From Flavobacterium sp. CFS9 (GTDB lineage Bacteria > Bacteroidota > Bacteroidia > Flavobacteriales > Flavobacteriaceae): DNA of 64,000 nucleotides. The notes beneath the pieces are model-generated. The model did not search any database, was not told where the DNA came from, and was given only the letters and a program-made list of their open reading frames with translations. Made by a program: the position numbers and the translations under genes. The stretch covers positions 2,418,001 to 2,482,000 of the forward strand of contig NZ_AP031573.1 in the NCBI RefSeq assembly GCF_041154745.1. The letters are read 5' to 3'. Shown here in pieces: positions 49,077-58,574 of this stretch. Position 1 is the first letter of the stretch, and every line of letters begins with the position of its first letter.

Positions 49077-50741
49077 TTATTTGATAATTGCCGGCAAAAT
49101 ATAATCCTGTACAATGGTATTAGCCTGTGCGTGTCCATAAGGCTTGTTATACGCTTTTGAAGTAATAATAACGACAAGTGGAATATTTTTAAAAATCATA
49201 AACTCATTGCCTCCATTTCCGGCACAATAGTAGGTTTCGTAAGAAGTGTTTTTGAAAGTAAAAGTTTTATTCCAGAACAAGTAACCGTAGAATTCATTTT
49301 GTCTTTCCGGAATTTGAATCTGGTGTGATAGTGTTTTTTGAACCCAATCAGTGGTCAAAATTTGTTTGCCGTTCCAGAGGCCGTTATTTTGATACAATTG
49401 TGCATATTTTGCATAATCCAGAGAAGTCATTTGAAGGCTTCCTGCAGTATTGGCTACTTTCTGAGGAGTATATTGCCATTGGTAATGAGTAATGTTTAAA
49501 GGCTTAAAAAGCTTTTCATCGGCATATTTTTCTAATCCGTCCGGAACAGATTTATGGATTATGTCGCCTAATAAAACTGTACCGGCAGTAAAATAATCCC
49601 ATTGATCGCCATTGGTTTTAGATTTGTCCATAGGTAAATCTAAAGTGAATTTCACCCAATTATCGGTAGGATACATATTTTCTTCGTTCCCGGGAGAATC
49701 ACTGTTTTGATCAGAACCTTCAAAAGCAGAGCTCATGGTGAGTAAGTCTTTTATTTTTACAGCGTCTTTTTTAGGGTCGTAATTGGCAAAACCTTTTAAA
49801 TCATAGAATTGATCTAATGTCTGATTTTCGTTTTTAAGATAACCGTCGTTTATGGCAATTCCGGCTAAAGTTGATGCAAAAGATTTTCCTGCCGATCGGG
49901 TGTCGTGCAGTGTGCTTCGGTTAGAATCATTAAAATATTCCTCAAGCAGTAGTTTCTTGTCGTAGATGACCACTACGCTTGTGATCTCCTTCAAATTGTA
50001 GCTGGTGATAGCAGCGTTAAGTTTTTCAATTTTCTTCTTATCAAAAGCAAAATTCGAAATTTCCCAGCCACTGTTAGGTTGGATAGGCTGCACTTCGATT
50101 TGTTTGGCGGTTAATTTCGGAGCTTTTAAGATGAGCTGAACTTCTCCTTTCGCAATTAAATCACCTGTTTTGATCTCATGGTTTATATCGGATTTAAGGT
50201 AAGGACGAATTTCTATTTTTAGTTTGTGTTTGCCGTTGGTTAGTGCTTTTTCTCCGCCATTCAATTTGAATCTTTCCCATAGATAAATAGACCACCAATC
50301 TTCTTTTTTCGTGCTGGTTAAAGGAACCCTAAAAGTTGTTGAAGTGTTTTTACTGCCTGCTGATCCAAAACTGCATCCGTAGTTAAGGTTTTCGGTGTAG
50401 ATGAGTTTGCTGTCAATGTAAAAAGTAAACTGAAGATTGCCTGTGGCCAAGAGTTTATCGGCATCTAGTTCCGGATTCAACTGATGCAGGTAATTGATAA
50501 CGGAGTTGTTCATGAAAACCCTGATATTCAAATCGGATTTATAGATTAGTTCGAAAGATTTCAGAAGATCAGATTCTTTATACTGGTCCAAAGGAATGTT
50601 GCCTTTCATAAAAGTAACCTTACCGATGTTGTTTCTATGTATTTCGGTGGTGATTTCGTCGGGTTTGACCAGATCGTTGTTTTGTGCTGAAATTATGCCA
50701 TTGCAAAATAGCAGAACAAGTAAAAAAAAGTGTTTTGTCAT
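49077..50741 (-). CDS. Serine hydrolase (class C beta-lactamase / DD-peptidase fold)
   Basis: This 554-residue exported protein has a signal peptide to GIISAQ. An N-terminal ~230-residue all-beta region (no family recognised) precedes a beta-lactamase-fold domain at ~245-550 with the SxxK nucleophile in TRSAGKSFAS and a tyrosine-containing YAKYAQLYQNNGLW region; AGNGGNEFMIF is the likely third motif in place of KTG. The family includes esterases and peptidases, so true beta-lactam resistance should not be assumed. An AraC regulator lies upstream on the same strand. Confidence 0.85.
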   Translation of the reverse strand: MTKHFFLLVLLFCNGIISAQNNDLVKPDEITTEIHRNNIGKVTFMKGNIPLDQYKESDLLKSFELIYKSDLNIRVFMNNSVINYLHQLNPELDADKLLATGNLQFTFYIDSKLIYTENLNYGCSFGSAGSKNTSTTFRVPLTSTKKEDWWSIYLWERFKLNGGEKALTNGKHKLKIEIRPYLKSDINHEIKTGDLIAKGEVQLILKAPKLTAKQIEVQPIQPNSGWEISNFAFDKKKIEKLNAAITSYNLKEITSVVVIYDKKLLLEEYFNDSNRSTLHDTRSAGKSFASTLAGIAINDGYLKNENQTLDQFYDLKGFANYDPKKDAVKIKDLLTMSSAFEGSDQNSDSPGNEENMYPTDNWVKFTLDLPMDKSKTNGDQWDYFTAGTVLLGDIIHKSVPDGLEKYADEKLFKPLNITHYQWQYTPQKVANTAGSLQMTSLDYAKYAQLYQNNGLWNGKQILTTDWVQKTLSHQIQIPERQNEFYGYLFWNKTFTFKNTSYETYYCAGNGGNEFMIFKNIPLVVIITSKAYNKPYGHAQANTIVQDYILPAIIK

Positions 50742-50820
50742 TTGATTGATTGATTTTAAGATTGAAAGGCAAAGTTATGCCACAATACATTCTAAAAATT
50801 GTACAGGATTAACATCTGAC

Positions 50821-51633
50821 TTATTTTTTGAACAGTATTTTTTTGTGTTCAGAAGGGGTCAGACCGTTTATTTCTCTGAAGGATCGGGTCAGATGACTTT
50901 GGTCAGAGAAGCCGCATTCGTATGCAATTTCGGTTAGAGATTTGCTTTGAAGAGCAATGAGCGAGAGTGCTTTTTCTACTTTTAATTTTCTCATGTACTC
51001 TCCCAGATTGCAATGAAAATACTTTGAAAAATCTCTTGACAGATGAATAGGGTGGATGCCTAACGTTTTAGATAAATAATCAAGTGTAATGGTTTCGGTA
51101 AGCTGATCGTGAAGGATTTCATCAATCATTGTAACCCATTTGGGATTTTTATGTTTTATAGATTCGAAATCGCCATTTAGTTTGGATAAGATTTCAATTA
51201 ACAGTGTTTGGGTAGAAAGATCAAAATGAAAATCGTCAACCTTGGTTGTTCTGAAAATTTTATACATCAAAAGTTTGATGTCGGGGTTTAGGACAGTTGT
51301 GCTACCTTGTAGGTTGTTGCTGTTCAGAGTAAGATCATCAAACCATTTTTTTTCAACTTCAAGATGAAAACCTCTGGTGAAGCCTTCCGGTTTGATGTTG
51401 TAGTGTGCTTCCTGCCAGTTATGAAACAGGAGACTTCCGGGGGAGCAATTGTAGACTTCTTTTTTGTTTCCTTCAATTACATTGCCTTGCAGAATAAAGG
51501 TGAAGTAGGCATGCTCATGATAATGCCAGTCTACTGTAGGATGTGTGTATACGGTATCAGTCAACGTTATTCCTTCAAGAGAAATCGTTTTGTTAGTCTG
51601 GCCGTAAAACTCTCCTTTTTTAGATTGTTTCAT
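50821..51633 (-). CDS. AraC family transcriptional regulator
   Basis: This 270-residue regulator has an N-terminal cupin-like sensor domain (HPTVDWHYHEHAYFTFILQGNVIEG, with SPGSLLFHNWQEAHYN) and a C-terminal pair of helix-turn-helix motifs (ITLDYLSKTLGIHPIHLSRDFSKYF; SLTEIAYECGFSDQSHLTRSFREINGLTPSEHKK). The effector is unknown. It lies 79 bases upstream of the serine hydrolase on the same strand and is a plausible regulator of it. Confidence 0.92.
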   Translation of the reverse strand: MKQSKKGEFYGQTNKTISLEGITLTDTVYTHPTVDWHYHEHAYFTFILQGNVIEGNKKEVYNCSPGSLLFHNWQEAHYNIKPEGFTRGFHLEVEKKWFDDLTLNSNNLQGSTTVLNPDIKLLMYKIFRTTKVDDFHFDLSTQTLLIEILSKLNGDFESIKHKNPKWVTMIDEILHDQLTETITLDYLSKTLGIHPIHLSRDFSKYFHCNLGEYMRKLKVEKALSLIALQSKSLTEIAYECGFSDQSHLTRSFREINGLTPSEHKKILFKK

Positions 51634-51692
51634 GATTACGCTGCATTGCTGTTCAAAACTAAAAATATAATTTGATTAAACAGGTTCTTGAA

Positions 51693-51727
51693 TAAAAAAA
51701 ACCTGCTCATAATGAACAGGTTTTCTG
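51693..51727 (-). terminator. Terminator of the AsmA-like gene
   Basis: On the minus strand AAAACCTGTTCAT pairs with ATGAGCAGGTTTT (13 bp, one G-U) and is followed by TTTT, directly after the stop codon. Confidence 0.85.
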
Positions 51728-51730
51728 ATT

Positions 51731-54487
51731 TTATTCTTCAGTATCTTTTGTTTCTTCTAAGTTTTGAGATTTTCTTCCCACTTTTATTTTTGGATTGTCC
51801 TGAGTTCCGGTAATAGTTAGCGGAATTCCAAAAATCCCTAACGGAGGAAGACCCAGACGCATTTTTAGGTTCAGTTTTCCGTCCAGACTTGTGGTGCCTT
51901 CGATTCTTGGTCGGAAGCCTGCAAACTTAAACTTAAAACGTTCTACCGTCATGATGTTGTTTTTGATGGTCGTCTTAATGTCTACCTTCGAAAGATCCGG
52001 ATTTTTGATAGACTCTGTATTGGTTTGCTTGCTCACGGCACTAAACATTTTCAGCCCGCGAACTTTTACATCTTTTATCGAAAGTGTTCCTCCACCTGCA
52101 AGCGATGGATAAACCGGAGACATATTGCTGTTTAAACGTCCTTTTAACTGATAATCTAAAGAAACGATTCCTTGTGCTTTTTCAGCGGCACTGGCCATCT
52201 TTCTAAAGACTTCAATTTCGTTATAGGCTTTTTTGATGTCAAAGTCAGAAGCTTTAATGGCATAGTCAAAATTGGCCTTTTTTGGAGTTATAGCCTGATA
52301 ATTTGCATTCATGCTGACATCACATCCAATTAGATTGAAACCGGTATTCTGCATGTTCAGTTTGCCCTTGTTCATGCTTAGGTTTCCAACGGCATTTAAA
52401 AGATTCAATTTGTCAAAATTGACTTTTTGAGCGTTGGCTGTAAAGTGCAGATTCAGATTGGCAGGAATAATAATAACACCGGATTGAGCTGGCTGAGTCT
52501 GAGGTTTGGTTTCTGTCGAGGTTGCTGCTGTGGTGGTATTTGTTGGAGTACTCGACATAAATTCGTCCACATTGATATATCGTGAAGTCGATTTAAAAGA
52601 GCCTTTTAAAACACCGGTATTGGTAGTAGCATAATTGAAAACGTTCTGCAGGTAACCGTTTAACCTAAAGTCAGACTGACCGTATGCTGCCAAAAAGTTA
52701 TTGAAGGACATCTTGTCCTGATTGATTTTGAAAATACCTTCTTTGATGATGAATTTCTTCGGAAGATATTCAGAAGTTATTCCGATGTTTCTAAGTTCAA
52801 GTGTTCCTTTGTTGTACAGCTTTCGGTAATTTCCTTTTTCGGCGTCGCTTTGTTTTCCTTTCAAAACCAAATCGGCTTTTACGAAACCGTCCAGATCAAG
52901 TCCTTGCTGAGAGAAAACTTTGTAGATTTTGTTCACGTCCAGTTCTCCTTTAGCCTTGATGCCGTAAGCTAAATCATTAAAATTGCTAAGATCGGCTTCT
53001 ACAAAAACAGGTTTTCCTTCAAAGGTAAACTGAGCAGGTTTTAGGTTTATTTTTAAGTCGCCAAAAGTTCCTTTCGGGTTTTCAACTTTAGATTTAATCG
53101 TAATGTCTGTGATCGGATTTGGATAATAAGGTGTTTTTAAGTAACCGTTTACCAGGTCAATAGTTCCGTTGGTAACAGGAAGAAGTTTGTTTTTTAAGTC
53201 AAATTTTCCATTGGCTTTTACGTCACCAGCCAGATTCCCTTTTAAAACAATAGTTGGAATTCCAAGTGCCGACATTAATTTTCCAAGATCAATTTTGGCT
53301 TTAAAATCAGCATTAATATCCGGAGTGTTTATGCCTTTTACGTAAAATTTCGATTTTAAATAATCTTGGTTCATGTTCAGCGACAGATTCTTAGCATCGA
53401 CAGTAAGCAAATCCGGATTTAAAGACGGAACTTTAGTTTTGATCTCTAAATTTAAATTGGAAACCGGAAAAGCGCTTTTGTTGTAATTGACAAAACCGCT
53501 GTCGACTTTTACCTCCAGATTTAGATCCGGAGCAATTTTTTGTGCTGCAATATAGTCCCCTTTTAAAGTCAAAAGCAGGTTGGTATTTCCTTTTATTTCA
53601 GTTTTAGACAGCCAGGTGATGTATTTCGGAGGGAAAGCGGTAAAAACGTCGTGTAAATCACTATTATCTGATTTGATCACAAAATCCATGTTATAACCGT
53701 CCTTCAGGAAGTCGAATTTCCCTATAAAGTCAACTAGTAAGTCGTTTATCTTAAGGTTGTTTTGCTGGAAGTAAAAGGATAAAGAGTTTACGTTGACCTT
53801 TGTAATCAAATCAGCGTTCACTTTTTTATTCATTAAATAAGGTTCATTTTCATAAACAATATTCAGTTTTTCAATTTTTGCTTTCGAATACAAATCAAAA
53901 ACAGCTTTGTTGAGATCGCCTTTTCCTAAATAGTCAAATCCTAAAGCATCAAAATGAATTTTGGTTGATTTGTCATCGTAAACAATTTTACTGTTTAAAA
54001 TTTCAATCCGCTCCAGTTTTAAAGCGGTTTCGGTACTGTCTTTAGGGGTTTCGGCCTGAGAACTTGATTTGTAAATATTGTAATTGGCTTCTCCTTCTTC
54101 ATTTACTTTTACATTGATAAAGGAATCTGACAAATAAATCTGATCGATTTTTACTTCTTTGCTGAAAACGAGACTGGCTACATTTATTCCAAAAGAAACT
54201 TCTTTCGCAGTGATGAATTTTTCGTTTGTATAAGGAGCCGATCCGTTAAGGTGTAAATCACTTAACGTTAAAGTTAGAGAAGGGAAATGTTGGAAAAACG
54301 AAACCGAAACATCAGAATAGTTCAGTTCTGCGCTCAGCTTTTCGTTAGCGGTTTTTTTAATTTGTTCCTTGATTTGATCTTCAAAAATAATGGGAGTAAG
54401 GAATAGCAGTCCTACAATGACAACAATGGTAATCCCAAGGTATTTGGCCGTTTTTAGTAAAATGGTCTTTATTTTATTTGTAGACAT
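51731..54487 (-). CDS. AsmA family protein (large, membrane-anchored)
   Basis: This 918-residue protein has one N-terminal helix (~15-32: YLGITIVVIVGLLFLTPIIF) and a long periplasmic region of AsmA-like repeated beta segments (NLNLEIKTKVPSLNPDLLTVDAKNL, VEADLSNFNDLAYGIKAKGELDV), ending in the AsmA_2-like C-terminal domain GRLNSNMSPVYPSLAGGGTLSIKDV. AsmA/TamB-type proteins are now thought to bridge inner and outer membrane for lipid transport, and this member fits a bridge-like protein by size and fold. It is monocistronic. No direct evidence for its cargo. Confidence 0.87.
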   Translation of the reverse strand: MSTNKIKTILLKTAKYLGITIVVIVGLLFLTPIIFEDQIKEQIKKTANEKLSAELNYSDVSVSFFQHFPSLTLTLSDLHLNGSAPYTNEKFITAKEVSFGINVASLVFSKEVKIDQIYLSDSFINVKVNEEGEANYNIYKSSSQAETPKDSTETALKLERIEILNSKIVYDDKSTKIHFDALGFDYLGKGDLNKAVFDLYSKAKIEKLNIVYENEPYLMNKKVNADLITKVNVNSLSFYFQQNNLKINDLLVDFIGKFDFLKDGYNMDFVIKSDNSDLHDVFTAFPPKYITWLSKTEIKGNTNLLLTLKGDYIAAQKIAPDLNLEVKVDSGFVNYNKSAFPVSNLNLEIKTKVPSLNPDLLTVDAKNLSLNMNQDYLKSKFYVKGINTPDINADFKAKIDLGKLMSALGIPTIVLKGNLAGDVKANGKFDLKNKLLPVTNGTIDLVNGYLKTPYYPNPITDITIKSKVENPKGTFGDLKINLKPAQFTFEGKPVFVEADLSNFNDLAYGIKAKGELDVNKIYKVFSQQGLDLDGFVKADLVLKGKQSDAEKGNYRKLYNKGTLELRNIGITSEYLPKKFIIKEGIFKINQDKMSFNNFLAAYGQSDFRLNGYLQNVFNYATTNTGVLKGSFKSTSRYINVDEFMSSTPTNTTTAATSTETKPQTQPAQSGVIIIPANLNLHFTANAQKVNFDKLNLLNAVGNLSMNKGKLNMQNTGFNLIGCDVSMNANYQAITPKKANFDYAIKASDFDIKKAYNEIEVFRKMASAAEKAQGIVSLDYQLKGRLNSNMSPVYPSLAGGGTLSIKDVKVRGLKMFSAVSKQTNTESIKNPDLSKVDIKTTIKNNIMTVERFKFKFAGFRPRIEGTTSLDGKLNLKMRLGLPPLGIFGIPLTITGTQDNPKIKVGRKSQNLEETKDTEE

Positions 54488-54538
54488 AACAAGTTGTGGT
54501 ATTTATAGGTAAAAATGAAAATCGAGTTTAAAAGAATA

Positions 54539-55120
54539 TTATCCGTGTACGGTCTCACTTTTTCCGTAGTTGGTAATAATTGAACCTTCAAATTCAATCC
54601 ATTCTTTCCAGCGTTTATCAATATCTATATTGTCTGTGTATTTTCGTGCAAAACCTAAAAATGTAGTATAATGTCCGGCTTCAGAAATCATTAAATCGCG
54701 ATAGAATTTAGCCAATTCTTCGTCTTTTATGTTTTCAGAAAGTACCTTAAAACGCTCACAGCTTCTTGCTTCAATCATAGCCGAAAACAACAGGCGGTCG
54801 CAAAGAGCGTCTCTGCGGCTTCCGTCTTTTTTCATGAATTTAAAAAGTTCATTTACATAGTGATCTTTTCGTTCGCGTCCCAAAGTCAGACCTCTTTTTT
54901 TGATCATATCGTGCACCATCTGCAAATGTTCCAGTTCTTCCCTGGCGATTACAAGCATTTCAGTAACCAATTCTTCCAGTTCAGAATTGTAAGTCACTAA
55001 GCTGATGGCATTTGAAGCTGCTTTTTGCTCGCACCACGCATGATCCGTCAAAATCTCTTCGATATTTGATTCTACTATATTTACCCAGCGCGGGTCTGTG
55101 GCTAATTTTAATCCTAACAT
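54539..55120 (-). CDS. miaE: tRNA-(ms2io6A37)-hydroxylase
   Basis: This 193-residue ferritin-like di-iron monooxygenase hydroxylates the isopentenyl group of ms2i6A37 in tRNA. Metal-ligand helices are visible: EQKAASNAISLV, EELEHLQMVHDMIKKRG (ExxH), EARSCERFKVL and SEAGHYTTFLGFARKY (ExxH). The frame is open up to 55201, but that stretch spans the -7 box at 55146-55153 and has non-conserved residues; the ATG at 55120 giving MLGLKLATDPRWVNIVE is correct. It is divergent from the glycosyltransferase gene. Confidence 0.92.
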   Translation of the reverse strand: MLGLKLATDPRWVNIVESNIEEILTDHAWCEQKAASNAISLVTYNSELEELVTEMLVIAREELEHLQMVHDMIKKRGLTLGRERKDHYVNELFKFMKKDGSRRDALCDRLLFSAMIEARSCERFKVLSENIKDEELAKFYRDLMISEAGHYTTFLGFARKYTDNIDIDKRWKEWIEFEGSIITNYGKSETVHG

Positions 55121-55145
55121 AATTGATTCCGAAATTTGTATTTTG

Positions 55146-55153
55146 CAAAAATA
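55146..55153 (-). promoter_or_regulatory. -7 promoter element of miaE
   Basis: CAAAAATA reads TATTTTTG on the minus strand, 25 bases before the miaE ATG, and lies inside the longer upstream frame, which argues for the shorter start. Confidence 0.55.
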
Positions 55154-55235
55154 CTCATTTTTATGACCAAAAAACAGGAAATACCATGCGAATACGCCCA
55201 AAAAAGCATTATTTTGTAGCTTGAATGGAATGTAA

Positions 55236-56477
55236 ATGAATCAAGTGAAAAAACTTTTAATTATTGGTTCTGTCTGGCCTGAGCCAAATTCGTCTGCTGC
55301 CGGAGGAAGAATGATGCAGTTAATTTCTATTTTTAAACAAAATGAATTTGATATTACATTTGTCAGCGCGGCGTTAGACAGTGATTTCATGGTGGATTTG
55401 TCTGAGTTTGGAGTAGCGAAAAAAAGCATTGAACTCAATTCGGCCAGTTTTGATGATTTTGTAAAGGAACTAAATCCGCAAGTTGTTCTTTTTGACCGTT
55501 TTATGATCGAAGAACAATTTGGATGGCGTGTGACAGAAAACTGTCCTGAAGCGATTCGGATTCTCGATACCGAAGATTTGCATTGTTTGAGGGCTGCAAG
55601 GCAGAAAGCTTTTAAAGAAAACCGAAAGTTTGAGATAGAGAATTTGTTTTCTGAAGAAGTAGCAAAAAGAGAAATTGCCAGTATTTTAAGATGTGATTTG
55701 TCTTTGATCATTTCGACCTTTGAAATGGATATTCTAAAAGAGAGGTTCCGAATCCATGAGGATTTACTCTTGTATCTTCCTTTTTTAACAGATTCTATGT
55801 CTGAGAATGATCTTTTGCAATTGCCATCATTTAAAGAAAGAGATAAATTTGTTTTTATTGGGAATTTCTTTCATGAGCCCAATTGGAATACAGTTCAGTA
55901 TTTAAGAGAGGTAATTTGGCCTCTGATCAAAAAAGATTTCCCTGAAGCTGCTTTGGAAATTTACGGCGCTTATCCGTCACAGAAAGTTTTGCAGATTCAT
56001 CAGCCTAAAAATGGATTTTATATCATGGGAAGGGCAGTGGATGCTGTTGAAATCGTGAAAAATGCAAGAGTTGTACTGGCGCCAATTCGTTTTGGAGCAG
56101 GTTTAAAAGGGAAATTGTTGGAAGCCATGCAATGCGGAACGCCAAGTGTGACCACGGCAATTGGTTCTGAAGCGATGCATGCTAATTTGCCCTGGAATGG
56201 TTTTATAGAAGATGATGCGGCTGAGTTTGCTAAGAAAGCAATTACACTTTATCAGGATGAGAGCCTTTGGAACGAGGCTCAAAAGAAGGGAATTGCAATT
56301 ATCAACGAGTGTTATTTAAAAGATAATTACTCAAGTGGATTCATGTCTGTGGTAAATTCACTACTGACAGATTCTAAAAGTCATCGTCTGCATAATTTTA
56401 TGGGTAGTTTATTGCAGCATCATGCTTATAAAAGTACGATGTACATGTCAAAATGGATTGAGGCTAAGAATAAGTAA
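55236..56477 (+). CDS. Glycosyltransferase (GT4-like)
   Basis: This 413-residue GT-B fold glycosyltransferase has an N-terminal Rossmann domain (KLLIIGSVWPEPNSSAAGGRMMQLI) and a C-terminal nucleotide-sugar domain with FVFIGNFFHEPNWNTVQYLREVIWPLI and the GAGLKGKLLEAMQCGTPSVTT motif containing the expected EAM sequence near the nucleotide site. Donor and acceptor are unknown, and there is no polysaccharide cluster around it. It is monocistronic, with an inverted repeat behind it. Confidence 0.87.
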   Translation: MNQVKKLLIIGSVWPEPNSSAAGGRMMQLISIFKQNEFDITFVSAALDSDFMVDLSEFGVAKKSIELNSASFDDFVKELNPQVVLFDRFMIEEQFGWRVTENCPEAIRILDTEDLHCLRAARQKAFKENRKFEIENLFSEEVAKREIASILRCDLSLIISTFEMDILKERFRIHEDLLLYLPFLTDSMSENDLLQLPSFKERDKFVFIGNFFHEPNWNTVQYLREVIWPLIKKDFPEAALEIYGAYPSQKVLQIHQPKNGFYIMGRAVDAVEIVKNARVVLAPIRFGAGLKGKLLEAMQCGTPSVTTAIGSEAMHANLPWNGFIEDDAAEFAKKAITLYQDESLWNEAQKKGIAIINECYLKDNYSSGFMSVVNSLLTDSKSHRLHNFMGSLLQHHAYKSTMYMSKWIEAKNK

Positions 56478-56479
56478 AT

Positions 56480-56563
56480 ATTCAGTTTTCAGTCGCAGTT
56501 TACAGTCCCGGTTACTGAAAACTGAGACTGAGTACTGAGACTGAATACTGAAAACTGAATACT
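56480..56563. repeat. Inverted repeat between glycosyltransferase and M1 peptidase genes
   Basis: TATTCAGTTTTCAGT and ACTGAAAACTGAATA form a 15-bp stem, with CAGT-rich imperfect copies between them. It sits between convergent genes and may act as a two-way terminator; it overlaps the M1 peptidase stop codon. Confidence 0.6.
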
Positions 56564-58409
56564 ATTTCAAAATACCTTCAACAGCCTGAATAGTTGTCGC
56601 GTGGTAACCTGATTTTGCTTTTTCGAAAATCTGTTTCGCCCAAACTTTTCCTTCAGGAGTTTTAACCATTTCTTTGTAAAGCATCATGACAGATCCTGTT
56701 CGGCTTGTTCCTATTAGAAATTGTTCGATAGCAGGATTGGCTGCTTTGTATTGATGTTCGATGGCCTGAACAAACCATTGGCGTTTGATGATGAAATTAC
56801 CGCCTTTTGTAAAGTGGAATTCTTTGTCAATAGCTTCCATTTCTTTTACGGTGATATCAGCTGGAAGATGATCTATAAAATGCTGTTTTTCGGCAGTTGT
56901 TGTGATTTCTTTGTTAAGTCCTGTTACGCCTTTTTCTCTCCATGTTTTTTGGATTTTATCAATCGCATCAAAATCAGGAGAACTTACCGGAAGAATGTTT
57001 GACGGAATTCCCGGTTTGTAAATCCATTCGTCCAGTTTTATTTTATCCGCCAGAGCTTTATCGTCTTTAATAAGGTTTTCGTTGATATATTTTACGAAGT
57101 CTTCTGTTGTGATCGATTGAAAGGCATGTGAATCGAAATAATTTTTAATAAACGGATCGAATTTGTCACGGCCAACAGCATTCTCGATAACTCTTAAAAA
57201 TGCATACCCTTTTACGTACGGTATTTGGCTAATTCCATCGTCAGGATTTCTTCCGGTAAGACTAACTTTCAATCTTGTATCCGGATTTTCTTTTCCGTAT
57301 TCGGCCACATTATCAGTTAATTCTTTGTTTGTGATAACGTTTTGCATTTCAAATTCTTTCTTTCCAAAGATAGCTTCTCCAATTCTGTGCTCCACATAAG
57401 TTGTAAATCCTTCGTTTAACCAAATATCATCCCAGGTGGCATTGGTTACTAAATTTCCGCTCCAGCTGTGTCCTAATTCATGTGCCAATAAGCTGGTAAG
57501 TGAGCGGTCTCCGGCAATAACGCCCGGAGTAAGGAAAGTTAAGTTTGGATTTTCCATTCCGCCATAAGGAAAGCTCGGAGGTAAAACCAGTACGTCATAA
57601 CGTCCCCAACGGTATGGTCCGTATAATTTTTCGGCAGCGCCAACCATGTTGCCTAATTCAGCAAATTCCCATGCTGCTTTTTTCAACAAAGAAGGTTCTG
57701 CGTAAACTCCGGTTCTTTTATCGATAGATTGAAACTCAAGATCTCCGACGGCGATAGCCATTAAATAAGAAGGAATCGCTTTGTCTTGTTTGAAGGTATA
57801 AACTCCTGTGTCGTTTTTCTTTTGCGGATTAACAGCGCTCATTAAGGCTATTAAATCTTTAGGAACAGTAACTTTTGCATTGTAGGTAAAACGAATTCCC
57901 GGAGAATCCTGACATGGAATCCAGGTACGGGACCAAACGCTTTCGCCCTGAGAGAAAAGAAATGGTTTCTTTTTGTCTGCAGTTTGTTCCGGAGTTAACC
58001 ATTGCAGTGCCACCGCGTCTTTAGTAGTGCTGTAGTAAATGTTAACTTTGGTAGTATTGGGTTCGATGGTAATGTGGAGTGGTTTTCCGTGAAATTCTAC
58101 GTCTGGACCAAGTTTGAATTTGGTTTCTTTTTCTTCGTCACCTAAAGTTACTTTGGTGATGTTAAGCGTATTTTCGTCGAAGATAATTTCGTTTCCTTTG
58201 TTAATATTGTCAATTTGCCAAGATGCTTTTCCCGTAATGGTTTGCGTGTTAAAATCTACTTTGATGTCGAGATCAAGATGTTTAACGACGGCCAGATCGG
58301 GTTTAGAATAGCTGTGTTCGTCGATGACAGCTGTCTTTTTTTCGGTTTGTTCTTTCTTCTGGCAGGCGAGAGCTGCTAAGAATAAAGCTACAAGAGTTAT
58401 TTTCTTCAT
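56562..58409 (-). CDS. M1 family aminopeptidase (lipoprotein)
   Basis: This 615-residue zinc aminopeptidase has lipobox FLAALAC, indicating envelope anchoring. GGMEN at ~300 is the substrate-anchoring motif; HELGHSWSGNLVTNATWDDIWLNEGFTTYVEHRIG supplies HExxH and the downstream zinc-binding glutamate; and the catalytic tyrosine region GYAFLRVIE follows. The C-terminal ARM-like domain resembles leukotriene A4 hydrolase, whose bacterial relatives lack the hydrolase activity. It is monocistronic. Confidence 0.92.
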   Translation of the reverse strand: MKKITLVALFLAALACQKKEQTEKKTAVIDEHSYSKPDLAVVKHLDLDIKVDFNTQTITGKASWQIDNINKGNEIIFDENTLNITKVTLGDEEKETKFKLGPDVEFHGKPLHITIEPNTTKVNIYYSTTKDAVALQWLTPEQTADKKKPFLFSQGESVWSRTWIPCQDSPGIRFTYNAKVTVPKDLIALMSAVNPQKKNDTGVYTFKQDKAIPSYLMAIAVGDLEFQSIDKRTGVYAEPSLLKKAAWEFAELGNMVGAAEKLYGPYRWGRYDVLVLPPSFPYGGMENPNLTFLTPGVIAGDRSLTSLLAHELGHSWSGNLVTNATWDDIWLNEGFTTYVEHRIGEAIFGKKEFEMQNVITNKELTDNVAEYGKENPDTRLKVSLTGRNPDDGISQIPYVKGYAFLRVIENAVGRDKFDPFIKNYFDSHAFQSITTEDFVKYINENLIKDDKALADKIKLDEWIYKPGIPSNILPVSSPDFDAIDKIQKTWREKGVTGLNKEITTTAEKQHFIDHLPADITVKEMEAIDKEFHFTKGGNFIIKRQWFVQAIEHQYKAANPAIEQFLIGTSRTGSVMMLYKEMVKTPEGKVWAKQIFEKAKSGYHATTIQAVEGILK

Positions 58410-58445
58410 TTTTATGTGTTTTGGATTTGAGGATGAAAATTAAAC

Positions 58446-58487
58446 AAAAAATCCCGTCCCGAAAAACTTCGGGACGGGATTTTATTA
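58446..58487 (-). terminator. Terminator of the pdhC-pdhA operon
   Basis: On the minus strand AAAATCCCGTCCCGAA pairs with TTCGGGACGGGATTTT (16 bp), followed by TTGTTTAA. Confidence 0.92.
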
Positions 58488-58490
58488 TGA

Positions 58491-58565
58491 GTGGTCCTCG
58501 ACTTCGCTCGGACTGGTCTTCGACTTCGCTCAGACTGACATTTGGCTTTGCTCAGACGGACATGG
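58491..58565. repeat. Short direct repeats of the GACTTCGCTCAG family
   Basis: Three ~23-base direct copies, CTCGACTTCGCTCGGACTG, CTTCGACTTCGCTCAGACTG and TTTGGCTTTGCTCAGACGG, lie between pdhC and its terminator. They belong to the same dispersed family found at about 12088, 32910, 43174, 44196 and 49004. Confidence 0.75.
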
Positions 58566-58574
58566 GCATAGAAA

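Noticed and set aside
49077..50741. Antibiotic-resistance beta-lactamase
   Set aside because: The fold is class C-like, but the large N-terminal domain and lack of a clear KTG motif point to a general serine hydrolase.
55121..55201. Upstream extension of miaE
   Set aside because: It contains the -7 promoter element and is not conserved; the ATG at 55120 is the family start.
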